Source: Scatosoma sp045576335
GTDB taxonomy: Bacteria > Bacillota > Clostridia > Christensenellales > Borkfalkiaceae
NCBI GenBank assembly: GCA_045576335.1
Contig: JAZNGH010000027.1
Coordinates: forward strand, 62,001-126,000
Reading direction: 5' to 3'
Length of the DNA stretch: 64,000 bases
Shown: positions 14,924-21,747 of the stretch, in pieces
Layout: each line of letters begins with the position of its first letter
Position numbering within the stretch: the first letter of the stretch is position 1
Notes under the pieces: model-generated
The model's database searches: none
The model's input: the letters and a program-made list of their open reading frames with translations, nothing else
Told to the model about the DNA's origin: nothing
Program-made: the position numbers and the translations under genes

Positions 14924-15362
14924 GGGGGACGGGGGATATCCCCCCGTAATAGCCCAAAAACCAGGCTCAAAACGAGCAAATGAGCAGGGTGCGCAAAAAG
15001 CACGGTACGAGCGGGCGAGATGACGACTTATCCGGAAGAGATAAGGCGCGGGAAGGCAAAACCAACAAACGAGCGTTGTCCGAGAAAAAGGCGGGGTGTG
15101 TATCGTGGAATGGGTGTGCCGATCGATCGGCGCGGGTATGGATGCGGTTGGCAGTGCCACCGCGCCTACCGCGCTGGCGGCGGGAATCCTGCCACGGACG
15201 CACCGTCGCCGCGGACAACGCTGATGTGCCCCGAAAATCCCCAGCCGCCGCGCGCCGCACTCCCGTTGAAAAATTTTTTCGCTTGTCGAAAAATTTTTCA
15301 CGCGGGTTTTCAGAAAAATTCCCAAAATTTGGGATTTTCAAAATTTTCAAGAGGTGACGTCA
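14924..15362 (+). other. Non-coding stretch with palindromes and AT-rich repeats
   Basis: The left part (14930-15265) is GC-rich and holds ACGGGGG...CCCCCGT (14929-14947), a hairpin around ATAT without a U-run. The right part (15265-15350) is AT-rich with repeated GAAAAATTTTT blocks, the palindrome-like CCCAAAATTTGGG and TTTTCAAAATTTTCAA. Overlapping open frames here lack ribosome binding sites, apart from a weak one at 15105. It lies just before two replication-type genes, so an origin or copy-control site is possible. Confidence 0.45.
15105..15224 (+). CDS. Possible 39-aa small protein
   Basis: GTG 15105 is preceded by a purine-rich AAGGCGGGG. The product contains GAGMDAVGSATAPTALAAGI, a small-residue hydrophobic helix, and ends with a basic PRTHRRRGQR. 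Its composition is coat-protein-like, but there is no comparative support and the region is GC-rich, where chance frames are common. Confidence 0.25.
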   Translation: MEWVCRSIGAGMDAVGSATAPTALAAGILPRTHRRRGQR

Positions 15363-15614
15363 ATGCAAGAAACGATTGTATTTCGTCCGATAAAGGGGAC
15401 GGAGCATCTGACGGTGACGGCGTTAATGGTAATGAAAGTAATCGTCGGAGAGCTTGGCGATCGCACGGATCGGGTTGATTATCATTTGATTATGGACCGT
15501 ACGGGCATCGACGAGTGGAACAAAGTCAAATACGCCGTTCGCACGCTTTGCGATGCAGGCGTGCTAAAAAAGAGCGACGGGCGGTTGCAGGTAGTAAAGA
15601 AATTTGTGGTATAA
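15363..15614 (+). CDS. Small winged-helix protein (83 aa)
   Basis: The start is ATG 15363, 6 nt after the GAGGTG ribosome binding site; a GTG at 15354 lies inside that site. The 83-residue product reads as a winged helix: helix LTVTALMVMKVIVGEL, then DRTGIDEWNKVKYAVRTLCD as the helix-turn-helix, and a wing AGVLKKSDGRLQVVKKF. Single winged-helix proteins in this position often act in replication control or transcription. It sits 44 bp upstream of the putative replication initiator, with which it is probably co-transcribed. Confidence 0.6.
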   Translation: MQETIVFRPIKGTEHLTVTALMVMKVIVGELGDRTDRVDYHLIMDRTGIDEWNKVKYAVRTLCDAGVLKKSDGRLQVVKKFVV

Positions 15615-15658
15615 TCCCTTACGCGAGGGATAAGTGAACGTTTTTACGGGGAATAGAA

Positions 15659-16732
15659 ATGAACACACAGGCTTTTGTAAAACCAAATATCGGACACGTA
15701 GCCGTACCGTATGACAATCTTCACGGACGTTCCTTTTTTGGCGCAGTTTGCGTGTCGCTTATCGAATTGTATGGGCGAGCAGAAGAAGCCTTTAAGTGGG
15801 GGTATTCTGTCTTTAAGAACAAGCTGAATATATCCAAATCGACGGTGTTTCGTCACGTGAAGAAGCTTCGTGCGGACGAAAGCTTCGAGATTAAGCGTAT
15901 AGGCGAGAAATCGAGCGAAGCGCGCTACGTAGGCGAATTTTGCAAGAAAAAGCACTTGCGCGTGCCGTACTGGTTTTTCACGGAAGAGCTTTTGTTTCAA
16001 TTCCAGAACAAAAAAACGGGTGCAACGTGGACGAAAGAACGCACGTTAAAACCTTCTGAAATCAAGCTTTTGTCGTTGGTTTATACGCATTTTAGGAAAG
16101 GCGAATCGACGATGGGCACATATCACAAGTTTGCCTCAATGCTGAAAATGGAAGTAGAAACGGTTTGTCGCGCCGTGAGAGCCTTAATCGCTTGCGATTT
16201 GATTAAACAGAAGGTATGCGCGAAGAACGGTACGGAAAACGTCTTGAAAATGAATAAGGCGACGTTTAACGACTACGCCAAGGCGCATAAAAAGCGCGTT
16301 AAAATGTCCGACGTCGGAAATTCCAAGGCGGAATCGCCGCAAAAAATGCAGGAAAAGAAGCAGATAGAGGACGCAAACGCGCGAGCCGAACGGGAACGTT
16401 ACTACGCGCTTTTGCGTGAAAGAGCAGAAGAACGTGCAGCGTTTTATTTGGATAAGGCGCGCGAAAATGCACGTTTTAAGGAAATCGATCGTAAGCTCAA
16501 CGCAATGGAGCTTTCGCTGGCGAAAGCCGAGATAGGCGAGCTGTCCAAGCTTCCAGCGTTGAAGGAAGAGCAGAAACGGTTGCGAATCGAGCGCGTACAT
16601 ATATTGACGGAAATGGGTATGACGTTGGATATGATTACACCGCAATACGTTTGCAAAAAGTGCTCGGATACGGGTTTTTTGGAAGGCGGTAAGGCTTGCG
16701 ATTGCTATAAGCCGCCAAGAGGTGAGCCGTGA
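15659..16732 (+). CDS. Putative replication protein: tandem winged helices plus DnaI/DnaC-like zinc motif (357 aa)
   Basis: Residues about 50-70 (LNISKSTVFRHVKKL) and 155-182 (FASMLKMEVETVCRAVRALI) are two winged-helix units, as in RepA/DnaD-type initiators of plasmids and phages. Residues 230-310 are a long charged coiled coil. The C-terminus (about 313-350) has a short helix, then Y-V-C-K-K-C-S-D-T-G-F...C-D-C. This closely follows the zinc motif at the N-terminal side of DnaI/DnaC helicase loaders (PxYxCxxCxDTGYxxGxxCxC). No AAA+ ATPase domain follows. The protein could bind the origin with its head and recruit the host helicase through the loader-like tail. GGGGAA precedes the ATG. Confidence 0.6.
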   Translation: MNTQAFVKPNIGHVAVPYDNLHGRSFFGAVCVSLIELYGRAEEAFKWGYSVFKNKLNISKSTVFRHVKKLRADESFEIKRIGEKSSEARYVGEFCKKKHLRVPYWFFTEELLFQFQNKKTGATWTKERTLKPSEIKLLSLVYTHFRKGESTMGTYHKFASMLKMEVETVCRAVRALIACDLIKQKVCAKNGTENVLKMNKATFNDYAKAHKKRVKMSDVGNSKAESPQKMQEKKQIEDANARAERERYYALLRERAEERAAFYLDKARENARFKEIDRKLNAMELSLAKAEIGELSKLPALKEEQKRLRIERVHILTEMGMTLDMITPQYVCKKCSDTGFLEGGKACDCYKPPRGEP

Positions 16733-16828
16733 TGGCGCGGGCGTGTAGGTGTAGGCGAATTGGATAGAAAAAAGAAAAGCGCGGGTATCGCGCTATTTGT
16801 CGTGTAGAAAAAATGAAAATCGGGATTT

Positions 16829-16861
16829 CGCTCGGCGCCGAAAATGAGCCGAGCGGTTTTT
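16829..16861 (+). terminator. Rho-independent terminator after the replication gene
   Basis: CGCTCGGC and GCCGAGCG form an 8-bp stem around an 11-nt loop, followed by GTTTTT. Confidence 0.7.
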
Positions 16862-17166
16862 ATCGGAAAACCGTTGATATTTTGAGAATTTAGCGTCTTA
16901 TTATATCAATTCAAAAAATCAATAGTCCGTATACATATTATATACGGATAATACTTTTATTTATAAACTTATAACGCGCGCGTACGAAAGGTACGCATTT
17001 CGCGCGTTGTGCCTACGGCGAGAAGGTACGATTGAGAACGAACGCCGATGCGGCGTTCAGAGCGGCGCAACGTGCGCCGAAAAGGAATGATTTGAACGGC
17101 GCGACGGGGGCGGGCCTGCCGTTCGGTTGACCGAGAAGAAAAGGCTGGTAAAAGGTAATGCGCAAG

Positions 17167-17290
17167 CCCTGGTGAAAACGGTATGCCTTGTTTGCACGTC
17201 CTCCTGGTGAAAGTCGGCCACAGAAGCGCTCGGGAGCGGGCCACATTTCTCCTGGTGAAAAGCCGGCCATATTTCTCCCAGGAGAGAGTT
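17167..17290 (+). repeat. Iteron-like repeat cluster
   Basis: CCTGGTGAAA recurs at 17168, 17203 and 17251; GGCCA(C/T) recurs at 17216, 17239 and 17265, a spacing of 23 and 26 bp. A palindromic TCTCCCAGGAGA lies at about 17274-17285. Imperfect direct repeats of about 24 bp near a replication gene suggest initiator-binding iterons or remnants of them. Confidence 0.45.
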
Positions 17291-17300
17291 GTAAAAAAAT

Positions 17301-17373
17301 GTTGACTTTCTGTCAACTTTTTTTCAAAAAGCAATAAAAAATAGTTGACAAACAGTCAACTTTTGAGTATAAT
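17301..17373 (+). promoter_or_regulatory. hicAB promoter with two operators
   Basis: TTGACA (17345-17350), 17-nt spacer, TATAAT (17368-17373). Two inverted repeats of the form GTTGAC-N5-GTCAAC lie at 17301-17317 and 17344-17360; the second overlaps the -35 box. HicB proteins with a DNA-binding C-terminus repress their own promoter, so these are the expected binding sites. Confidence 0.8.
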
Positions 17374-17404
17374 AGTATTGTAATCAGTTGGAGGTACATA
17401 AAAA

Positions 17405-17593
17405 ATGCCAATTACGCCTAAAGAGTTGGTGAAGTCGTTACAAAAAAACGGTTTCGAAATAGTTAGCCAAAAAGGGTCACACGTAAAGCTATACAATAAA
17501 AAGACAAATAAGACAGTGATTGTTCCAATGCACAGCAAGGATATTCCACTGGGAACGGAAAAAGCGATATTAAAACAAGCGGGGCTGAAATAA
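17405..17593 (+). CDS. hicA: HicA family mRNA interferase toxin
   Basis: A 62-residue protein, the full length of HicA, a small double-stranded-RNA-binding fold that cleaves mRNA on or off ribosomes. Residues 5-30 read PKELVKSLQKNGFEIVSQKG, followed by the family signature GSHVKLYN with the catalytic His, and by VPMHSKDIPLGTEKAILKQAGL. GGAGG precedes its ATG. It lies 24 bp upstream of hicB in the usual toxin-first order. As cargo near the end of the element it likely promotes maintenance. Confidence 0.92.
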   Translation: MPITPKELVKSLQKNGFEIVSQKGSHVKLYNKKTNKTVIVPMHSKDIPLGTEKAILKQAGLK

Positions 17594-17617
17594 GCCCCGC
17601 CAAAAAAGGAGAACACT

Positions 17618-18085
17618 ATGAAAAAAATTTATCCAGCAATTTTTCACGAAGAAGAAAATTCTTATTGGGTCGAGTTTCCCGACCTTGAGGGCTGCATCAC
17701 GCAAGGGGAAACGTTGGAAGAAGCCTTTTCTATGGCAAAAGAAGCGTTGGCGTTGTATTTAGACGGAATGAAAGAACTTCCTCCTGTAACAAAAATGCAA
17801 AATGTGTCCGTAAAAGAGGGGGAAACGGTTATGCTCGTGGAAGCCGACGACGCGGACGATATCGTTTATATCAAAACGACGCAAATTCCTCAATATATCG
17901 AAAACGGCTTGGAAACGAAAGGACTGACTAAAAGCCAAGCGGCTTTTATCTTGGACGTTGACCGTTCGTATTTTACGCATATTGAGAACGGAAAGCGTGT
18001 GCCTTCGGTAGACATGGCAAAGAGAATTGCATTGCTTTTGGGGTTTGATTGGCGCGTATTTTATCCTGACGCCGACAAAGTTTGA
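17618..18085 (+). CDS. hicB: HicB family antitoxin with HTH domain
   Basis: A 155-residue protein. Residues 1-60 are the HicB RNase-H-like degraded fold: YPAIFHEEENSYWVEFPDLE, GCITQGETLEEAFSMAKEAL and LYLDGM. The C-terminal 60 residues are an XRE-type HTH (GLTKSQAAFILDVDRSYFTH and IENGKRVPSVDMAKRIALLL). It neutralises HicA by direct binding and should repress the operon through the two GTTGAC-N5-GTCAAC operators. AAAGGAG precedes the ATG. A 6-bp ACCGCC-CAT-GGCGGT hairpin follows at 18117-18131. Confidence 0.92.
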   Translation: MKKIYPAIFHEEENSYWVEFPDLEGCITQGETLEEAFSMAKEALALYLDGMKELPPVTKMQNVSVKEGETVMLVEADDADDIVYIKTTQIPQYIENGLETKGLTKSQAAFILDVDRSYFTHIENGKRVPSVDMAKRIALLLGFDWRVFYPDADKV

Positions 18086-18226
18086 TTTCCCCAATTTTTC
18101 CCCACAAAGAAGAAAAACCGCCCATGGCGGTAAAACGTGAAATTTATCGTAAATTATTGGGGATATAGTAGGGGAGAATTTTTCCTGAAATCCTTATAAA
18201 TAAAGGGGTGTCGCGTTTTTTTGATA

Positions 18227-18252
18227 GGGTTCAAGTCCCGTTGCCTCAACCA
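18227..18252 (+). repeat. tRNA 3'-end fragment (likely att site), copy 1
   Basis: GGG-TTCAAGT-CCC is a T-arm with a canonical loop. It is followed by GT, the 7-nt acceptor strand TGCCTCA and ACCA, exactly the layout of a tRNA 3' end with encoded CCA. The 5' rest of a tRNA is absent: the outer T-stem pairs are broken and no TGAGGCA partner is seen. This is what remains when an element integrates at a tRNA 3' end. Confidence 0.7.
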
Positions 18253-18253
18253 A

Positions 18254-18288
18254 AAATACGGCATACCCAAAAGGGTGTGCTGTATTTT
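18254..18288 (+). terminator. Terminator behind tRNA fragment 1
   Basis: A 14-bp stem with two G-U pairs around AAAA (AATACGGCATACCC with GGGTGTGCTGTATT), followed by TTT. It starts 2 nt after ACCA, as expected for a tRNA transcript terminator. Confidence 0.75.
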
Positions 18289-18415
18289 TACTTTCGGCAA
18301 CGGCTCGCGTAAAGCACGTATTACCGTGGGTTCACGCGAGGAGCGAGAAACGGAAAGGTTCAAATAAGGGCGAAGGCTATCGAGCGACGACGCCCTGCCC
18401 CTTTGGGGCAGATAA

Positions 18416-18430
18416 CCGTTGCCTCAACCA
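18416..18430 (+). repeat. tRNA 3'-end fragment (likely att site), copy 2
   Basis: CCGTTGCCTCAACCA repeats the last 15 nt of the first fragment, 178 bp downstream, again followed at once by a terminator. Sequential integrations at one tRNA gene leave such tandem tails. Confidence 0.65.
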
Positions 18431-18432
18431 CG

Positions 18433-18471
18433 GAAAAAGTCTTGAAACAAAAGGGTTTCGGGACTTTTTTC
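18433..18471 (+). terminator. Terminator behind tRNA fragment 2
   Basis: AAAAAGTCTTGAAAC and GTTTCGGGACTTTTT pair with two G-U pairs around AAAAGG, ending in a U-run. Confidence 0.75.
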
Positions 18472-18511
18472 TTTTTATCGTACCCGCCCCACGTATTTAA
18501 CCCAGATCTAA

Positions 18512-18575
18512 AAATAAAAAAAGAACGGGTAAACCCGTTCTAACGTTAACCGACTTACGAGATATTTCATCTCTG
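18512..18575 (-). ncRNA. Predicted small RNA, chromosomal copy
   Basis: A minus-strand promoter at 18582-18610 would start an RNA near 18575. It contains a GAGAT...ATCTC hairpin and ends with AGAACGGG-TTTA-CCCGTTCT plus TTTTTTTATTTTT, a very strong terminator. That gives about 64 nt with no open frame. It diverges from a peptide frame homologous to that at 12427, mirroring the element copy. The promoters are homologous; the RNA bodies have diverged. Confidence 0.5.
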
Positions 18576-18581
18576 CACATT

Positions 18582-18610
18582 ATTATACGCTATATTTTGA
18601 GAAAAGTCAA
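18582..18610 (-). promoter_or_regulatory. Promoter of the small RNA, chromosomal copy
   Basis: Minus strand: TTGACT, 17-nt spacer, TATAAT. Homologous in position and -35 box to 12392-12420. Confidence 0.65.
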
Positions 18611-18615
18611 TAGGA

Positions 18616-18713
18616 AAATGCAAAAAGAATCCAAAAAATCTTACGAAGCGCCTAAAATCAAGCGGATTATAGAAATAGAGAGGGTTTACGGTGAAGAAGG
18701 TATTGATAAACGT
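18616..18713 (+). repeat. About 97-bp dispersed repeat, chromosomal copy
   Basis: Second copy of 12425-12521. In this copy the stop codon of the peptide frame is changed (TGA to TAC) and the following ATG is GTG. Confidence 0.8.
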
Positions 18714-18803
18714 TTTGTTAAAATATTTACATTTTCCCGCTTGCAAAAAGCAAAGAGCTATGCTATAATAGATATAACAAGATATAAAGGAGCTTTATTA
18801 TGA
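18618..18803 (+). pseudogene. Degraded homologue of the small peptide pair
   Basis: From ATG 18618 the frame begins with the conserved peptide (YEAPKIKRIIEIERV). It reads through the lost stop and continues with an unrelated tail to 18803, overlapping the next gene. In the other frame, GTG-AAG-AAG-GTA-TTG-ATA matches the start of the 33-aa membrane peptide but turns into a short non-hydrophobic sequence. A promoter for the downstream gene (18741-18769) lies inside. It looks like a decayed copy of the module in the element. Confidence 0.45.
18741..18769 (+). promoter_or_regulatory. Promoter of the flavin-reductase-like gene
   Basis: TTGCAA, 17-nt spacer, TATAAT, about 31 bp before ATG 18800. 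Confidence 0.7.
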
Positions 18804-19729
18804 GCAGTTTTGAAAATTTACGTATCGTAGATAACTTTTATCAGACGTCTTTGTTTTTTCCTATGCCTACGGTGATTATCAGCACCCTTTGCGAGGACGG
18901 AACGACGAATCTCGGTCCTTATTCCTTGGTGCAGCCTTATTACGTGGCGGGGAAGGATTATTACGCTATGTTGTTATCTTGCCGCAATTCCTCTAACACC
19001 GCGCAAAACATTTTACGCGAGGGCAAATGTGCAATCAATTTCATTGACGACAATCCCAAAACCTTCAAGGAAGCCGTAAAGCTGTCTTGGCCGGGGGATA
19101 AACCCAGCGAAAAAATGCCCAAATGTAAATTCAAGCTGGAAAAGAGCTTGATTGAAGAGGAAACGGGCGAGCTTCGTCCGCAAGTTTTGACGGATGCAAT
19201 CGAAGTCATTGAATGTACTTGGGTGCGAGAGCTTGACGGAGCGGACAAGGACGTAGCGGGCGAGTTAAACGGCTACGAGCCGCCGTACCACGATTTCAAC
19301 GGCATTACGAGCAAGTTCGGCGCGCATTTCATTTTGAAAATCGATAAAATCCTTATGAAGAAAAAATACAGCGACGCCATCATTCGTGGGGTGAAAGCGA
19401 GCGATTTTCCCGCTTTGCCCGTGGATTACGGTTATCGCGATAGTAAAAATTTCTGGTTCCACAGAAAGACCAAAATGCGCGCGGAGCTGTTGCAGGTGCG
19501 CCAAGCGTCTTTGGCTTCCGTGCGCTACGCGGCAGACAGAGCGGACGACAAGGTTAAATTCACGGACGAGGCGTTGCAGACGGTGCTTGGTGTGCCCAGA
19601 GTGTTTTTGCCGCTCGTGTTAAAGGGTTGCGTGCAATGGGCAAAGGAAAACGGCGTTGCGCTCGTCACCGCGGAGCATATGAAAATTATCAACGACAAGC
19701 GTGCGCAAGAAAAAAAGAAGAATAAGTAA
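18800..19729 (+). CDS. Flavin-reductase-like (FMN-binding split barrel) protein with PCP_red-type tail
   Basis: A 309-residue protein. Residues about 15-190 form the flavoredoxin-type split barrel that binds FMN: FFPMPTVIISTLCEDGTTNL near the start, then NLGPYSLVQPYY, LLSCRNSSNTAQNILREGKC and a final FILKIDKIL strand. The C-terminal 50 residues (FTDEALQTVLGVPRVFLPLV, then KGCVQWAKENGVALVTAEHM) resemble the small PCP_red helical domain found at the end of some reductases. It probably transfers electrons between reduced nucleotides, ferredoxin or flavin and unknown partners in the cytoplasm. AAGGAG precedes ATG 18800. It is followed by a lipoprotein gene after 6 bp. Confidence 0.75.
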   Translation: MSSFENLRIVDNFYQTSLFFPMPTVIISTLCEDGTTNLGPYSLVQPYYVAGKDYYAMLLSCRNSSNTAQNILREGKCAINFIDDNPKTFKEAVKLSWPGDKPSEKMPKCKFKLEKSLIEEETGELRPQVLTDAIEVIECTWVRELDGADKDVAGELNGYEPPYHDFNGITSKFGAHFILKIDKILMKKKYSDAIIRGVKASDFPALPVDYGYRDSKNFWFHRKTKMRAELLQVRQASLASVRYAADRADDKVKFTDEALQTVLGVPRVFLPLVLKGCVQWAKENGVALVTAEHMKIINDKRAQEKKKNK

Positions 19730-19735
19730 AACGCT

Positions 19736-20809
19736 ATGAATGGAAAACGAAACACAGCCCTTATTTTGGCGGGGGTGTTCATCGCGCTCGGTGTGGGAAT
19801 GCTGGGGGCTTGTACGCCGCAAAAATCGGAAACACAAATCAAGGTAGAGGCGCAATTAGAAAGCAAGAAAAAGCTCGTTTTTGGCGAAAACGGGCAGTTT
19901 AAGGCTTTGGTCGTTGCGGACGTGCACGCCGTGGGGACTTTGCCTGAAAACGTGCAAACGAATATTCGTACGCTCGTGGACAGAGAAAATCCCGACCTCG
20001 TAATTTTTACGGGCGATAACACCATTTGTTCAAACGAGGAGCAGCTTCGCGCGGCGTTAGATTCTATGGTGGGCTATATCGAGGATAAGCAAATCGCTTG
20101 GTGTCACGTGTACGGAAATCACGATCACGAGGGCGGTATGAGCAAGGAGGAAATGCAGCCCATTTTTGAAAGCTACGATTATTGCGTGTCCAAGTGGGGC
20201 GATACCGCGATTTCGGGCGTAGGGAACTACGTTTTGCCCGTGTATAAGCGGGACGGGGAAATCGGCTCGTTGGTGTGGTGTCTGGATTCGGGGAATTATT
20301 TGAGTGAAGAGGATAAGGCGAGCTTATTGCCCGTTGAAAGCCCCGACTTTCTCGGTATGCCCAACTCGCCCTACGATTATATCAAAGCCGACCAAATTCA
20401 TTGGTATTATTCTACGTCCTTGCTTTTTGAAGAGTATTTTCAAAAGAAGATACCATCCTTAATGGCGTTCCATATCCCTTTACAGGAAACCTATTACGCG
20501 TGGCAAAACCGTTTAGGACTGTCGAATTGGACGGGGGAAAAGAACGAGACAGTCGGCGCGTCGCTCGTCAATTCGGGCTTGTTCTATTCGTTGACGGAGC
20601 GCGGGGACGTGAAAGCGGTGGTCAACGGGCACGACCATATCAACGATTTTATGGTGGAATACAAAGGGATCAAGCTTTGTTATTCGCCTAACGTGAGCAC
20701 GCTCACCTACCACGACGAACGAATGATGGGCGGACGGGTGTTCATAATGGACGAACAAACGCCCGACGTGATAAGTACGCGCGTGCAATATTTATTTCGA
20801 ACGGTGTAA
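19736..20809 (+). CDS. Calcineurin-like metallophosphoesterase lipoprotein
   Basis: A 357-residue protein. Residues 8-26 are a signal ending GMLGAC, a good lipobox, so it is anchored outside the cell. All metallophosphoesterase blocks are present: VADVHAVG (DxH), VIFTGDN (GDx2), YGNHDHEG (GNHDH), AFHIPLQ (His) and VVNGHDHIND (GHxH), which bind two metal ions. Purple-acid-phosphatase/Icc-like members hydrolyse phosphomonoesters or diesters; the substrate is unknown. It shares the promoter of the preceding gene (6-bp gap), and the next gene has its own. Confidence 0.85.
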   Translation: MNGKRNTALILAGVFIALGVGMLGACTPQKSETQIKVEAQLESKKKLVFGENGQFKALVVADVHAVGTLPENVQTNIRTLVDRENPDLVIFTGDNTICSNEEQLRAALDSMVGYIEDKQIAWCHVYGNHDHEGGMSKEEMQPIFESYDYCVSKWGDTAISGVGNYVLPVYKRDGEIGSLVWCLDSGNYLSEEDKASLLPVESPDFLGMPNSPYDYIKADQIHWYYSTSLLFEEYFQKKIPSLMAFHIPLQETYYAWQNRLGLSNWTGEKNETVGASLVNSGLFYSLTERGDVKAVVNGHDHINDFMVEYKGIKLCYSPNVSTLTYHDERMMGGRVFIMDEQTPDVISTRVQYLFRTV

Positions 20810-20827
20810 AAAAGCGATTTTATAGCC

Positions 20828-20856
20828 TTGACATTATAAAATATGCGTGCTATAAT
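20828..20856 (+). promoter_or_regulatory. Promoter of the membrane metallopeptidase gene
   Basis: TTGACA, 17-nt spacer, TATAAT, about 30 bp before ATG 20886. Confidence 0.8.
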
Positions 20857-20885
20857 AAAAAGTGAAAGAATAAAGGAGCGAAATT

Positions 20886-21698
20886 ATGGATTTCTTAGGC
20901 TTTCTTCTCTATTATTTGGAAATTCTCTTGTATACGCTGGGGCTTTTGATCGTTTGCGGGCTCGTGGCGGAGCTGTTAAGACGGCTGTTCAGCTATTTAA
21001 TCGGCAGCTCGCTGGGGTACAAAGCCATTATTGCGACGGCTTGGATCGGTACGCCCGTGCACGAAATCGGGCACGCGTTGATGTGTCTTATTTTTGGGCA
21101 TAAGATCGTGGATATGAAGCTGTATCAATTCGATCCCGATTCGGGAACGCTCGGCTACGTACAGCATACGCATAACCCTCGCAATCTCTATCAGAAGCTG
21201 GGCAATTTATTTATCGGTATGGGCCCTATTTTCAGCGGGATCGGCGTGATTACGCTCGTGCTGTTTTTGTGCTTCCCTAGCGCGTTCGATACCTTTTTCT
21301 CACAGGCGTTCGGTGCAATCAGCGGCGGCGGAAATATTTTAGATGCGCTTTCGCAAGTGGTGACCTTACCCTTAAATATGATTACGGGCGGGGAAGAATG
21401 GTGGATGAAGCTTATCGGCTTTATCGTGATTTTCTCTGTGACTATGCACGTAACGTTAAGCCCCGCGGATATTAAAAACAGTCTTGGCGGGTTGGGACTG
21501 TACCTGCTTTTGGCGCTTGCGTTTGCGGGTATTTCTATGATTTTCGGCATAGGCTTTGTGACCGACGTAAGAGAAGCGTTGCAGGTGTTTGCGCTTTATT
21601 GCGGCGTGTTGTATATGGTATTCTATATCTTTGCGGCAATTATTTTAGCCCTTTCGGCAATCATTTTTATCCTTAAACGCGTTTTCGTCAGAAGATAA
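20886..21698 (+). CDS. Polytopic membrane metallopeptidase-like protein (HExxH)
   Basis: A 270-residue integral membrane protein. The first span (LYTLGLLIVCGLVAELL) and a second hydrophobic segment precede TPVHEIGHALMCLIFGHK, which contains HEIGH, the zinc-binding HExxH motif of M50/site-2-type proteases. At least four further spans follow, including FIVIFSVTMHVTLSPADIKN, where a Ser-Pro-Ala-Asp could supply the third ligand (an NPDG-like position). The substrate is unknown. It has its own promoter and ends at a bidirectional terminator shared with the PFOR gene. Confidence 0.75.
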   Translation: MDFLGFLLYYLEILLYTLGLLIVCGLVAELLRRLFSYLIGSSLGYKAIIATAWIGTPVHEIGHALMCLIFGHKIVDMKLYQFDPDSGTLGYVQHTHNPRNLYQKLGNLFIGMGPIFSGIGVITLVLFLCFPSAFDTFFSQAFGAISGGGNILDALSQVVTLPLNMITGGEEWWMKLIGFIVIFSVTMHVTLSPADIKNSLGGLGLYLLLALAFAGISMIFGIGFVTDVREALQVFALYCGVLYMVFYIFAAIILALSAIIFILKRVFVRR

Positions 21699-21716
21699 AT
21701 TTTTGATAAAAACTAT

Positions 21717-21746
21717 GCGCGGCACGCAAAAGCGTGCCGCGCAATT
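21717..21746. terminator. Bidirectional terminator
   Basis: GCGCGGCACGC-AAAA-GCGTGCCGCGC, an 11-bp perfect stem, with A-rich sequence before it and AATTTTTATT after it. It lies between the convergent metallopeptidase and PFOR genes. Confidence 0.85.
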
Positions 21747-21747
21747 T

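Larger units (their letters stand above)
16733..17300 (+). other. Non-coding stretch: terminator, inverted repeats, repeat cluster
   Basis: No supported gene. In order it holds a terminator (16829-16861), the inverted repeat CCGTATA-7-TATACGG (16927-16947) in AT-rich sequence, a GC-rich palindromic patch around 16974-17010, and the repeat cluster at 17167-17290. Together with the replication gene upstream this is the best candidate origin region in the window. Confidence 0.5.
18086..18615. other. Element/chromosome junction without protein genes
   Basis: This stretch holds two tRNA 3'-end fragments (18227-18252, 18416-18430), each with its own terminator, and then the minus-strand small RNA gene (18512-18610). 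A minus-strand terminator-like hairpin lies at 18117-18131. No open frame is supported. Confidence 0.6.

Noticed and set aside
15020..15478. Long open frame of 152 codons across the GC-rich gap
   Set aside because: It has no ribosome binding site, odd composition, overlaps other open frames on both strands and runs into the winged-helix gene; GC-rich sequence gives such frames by chance.
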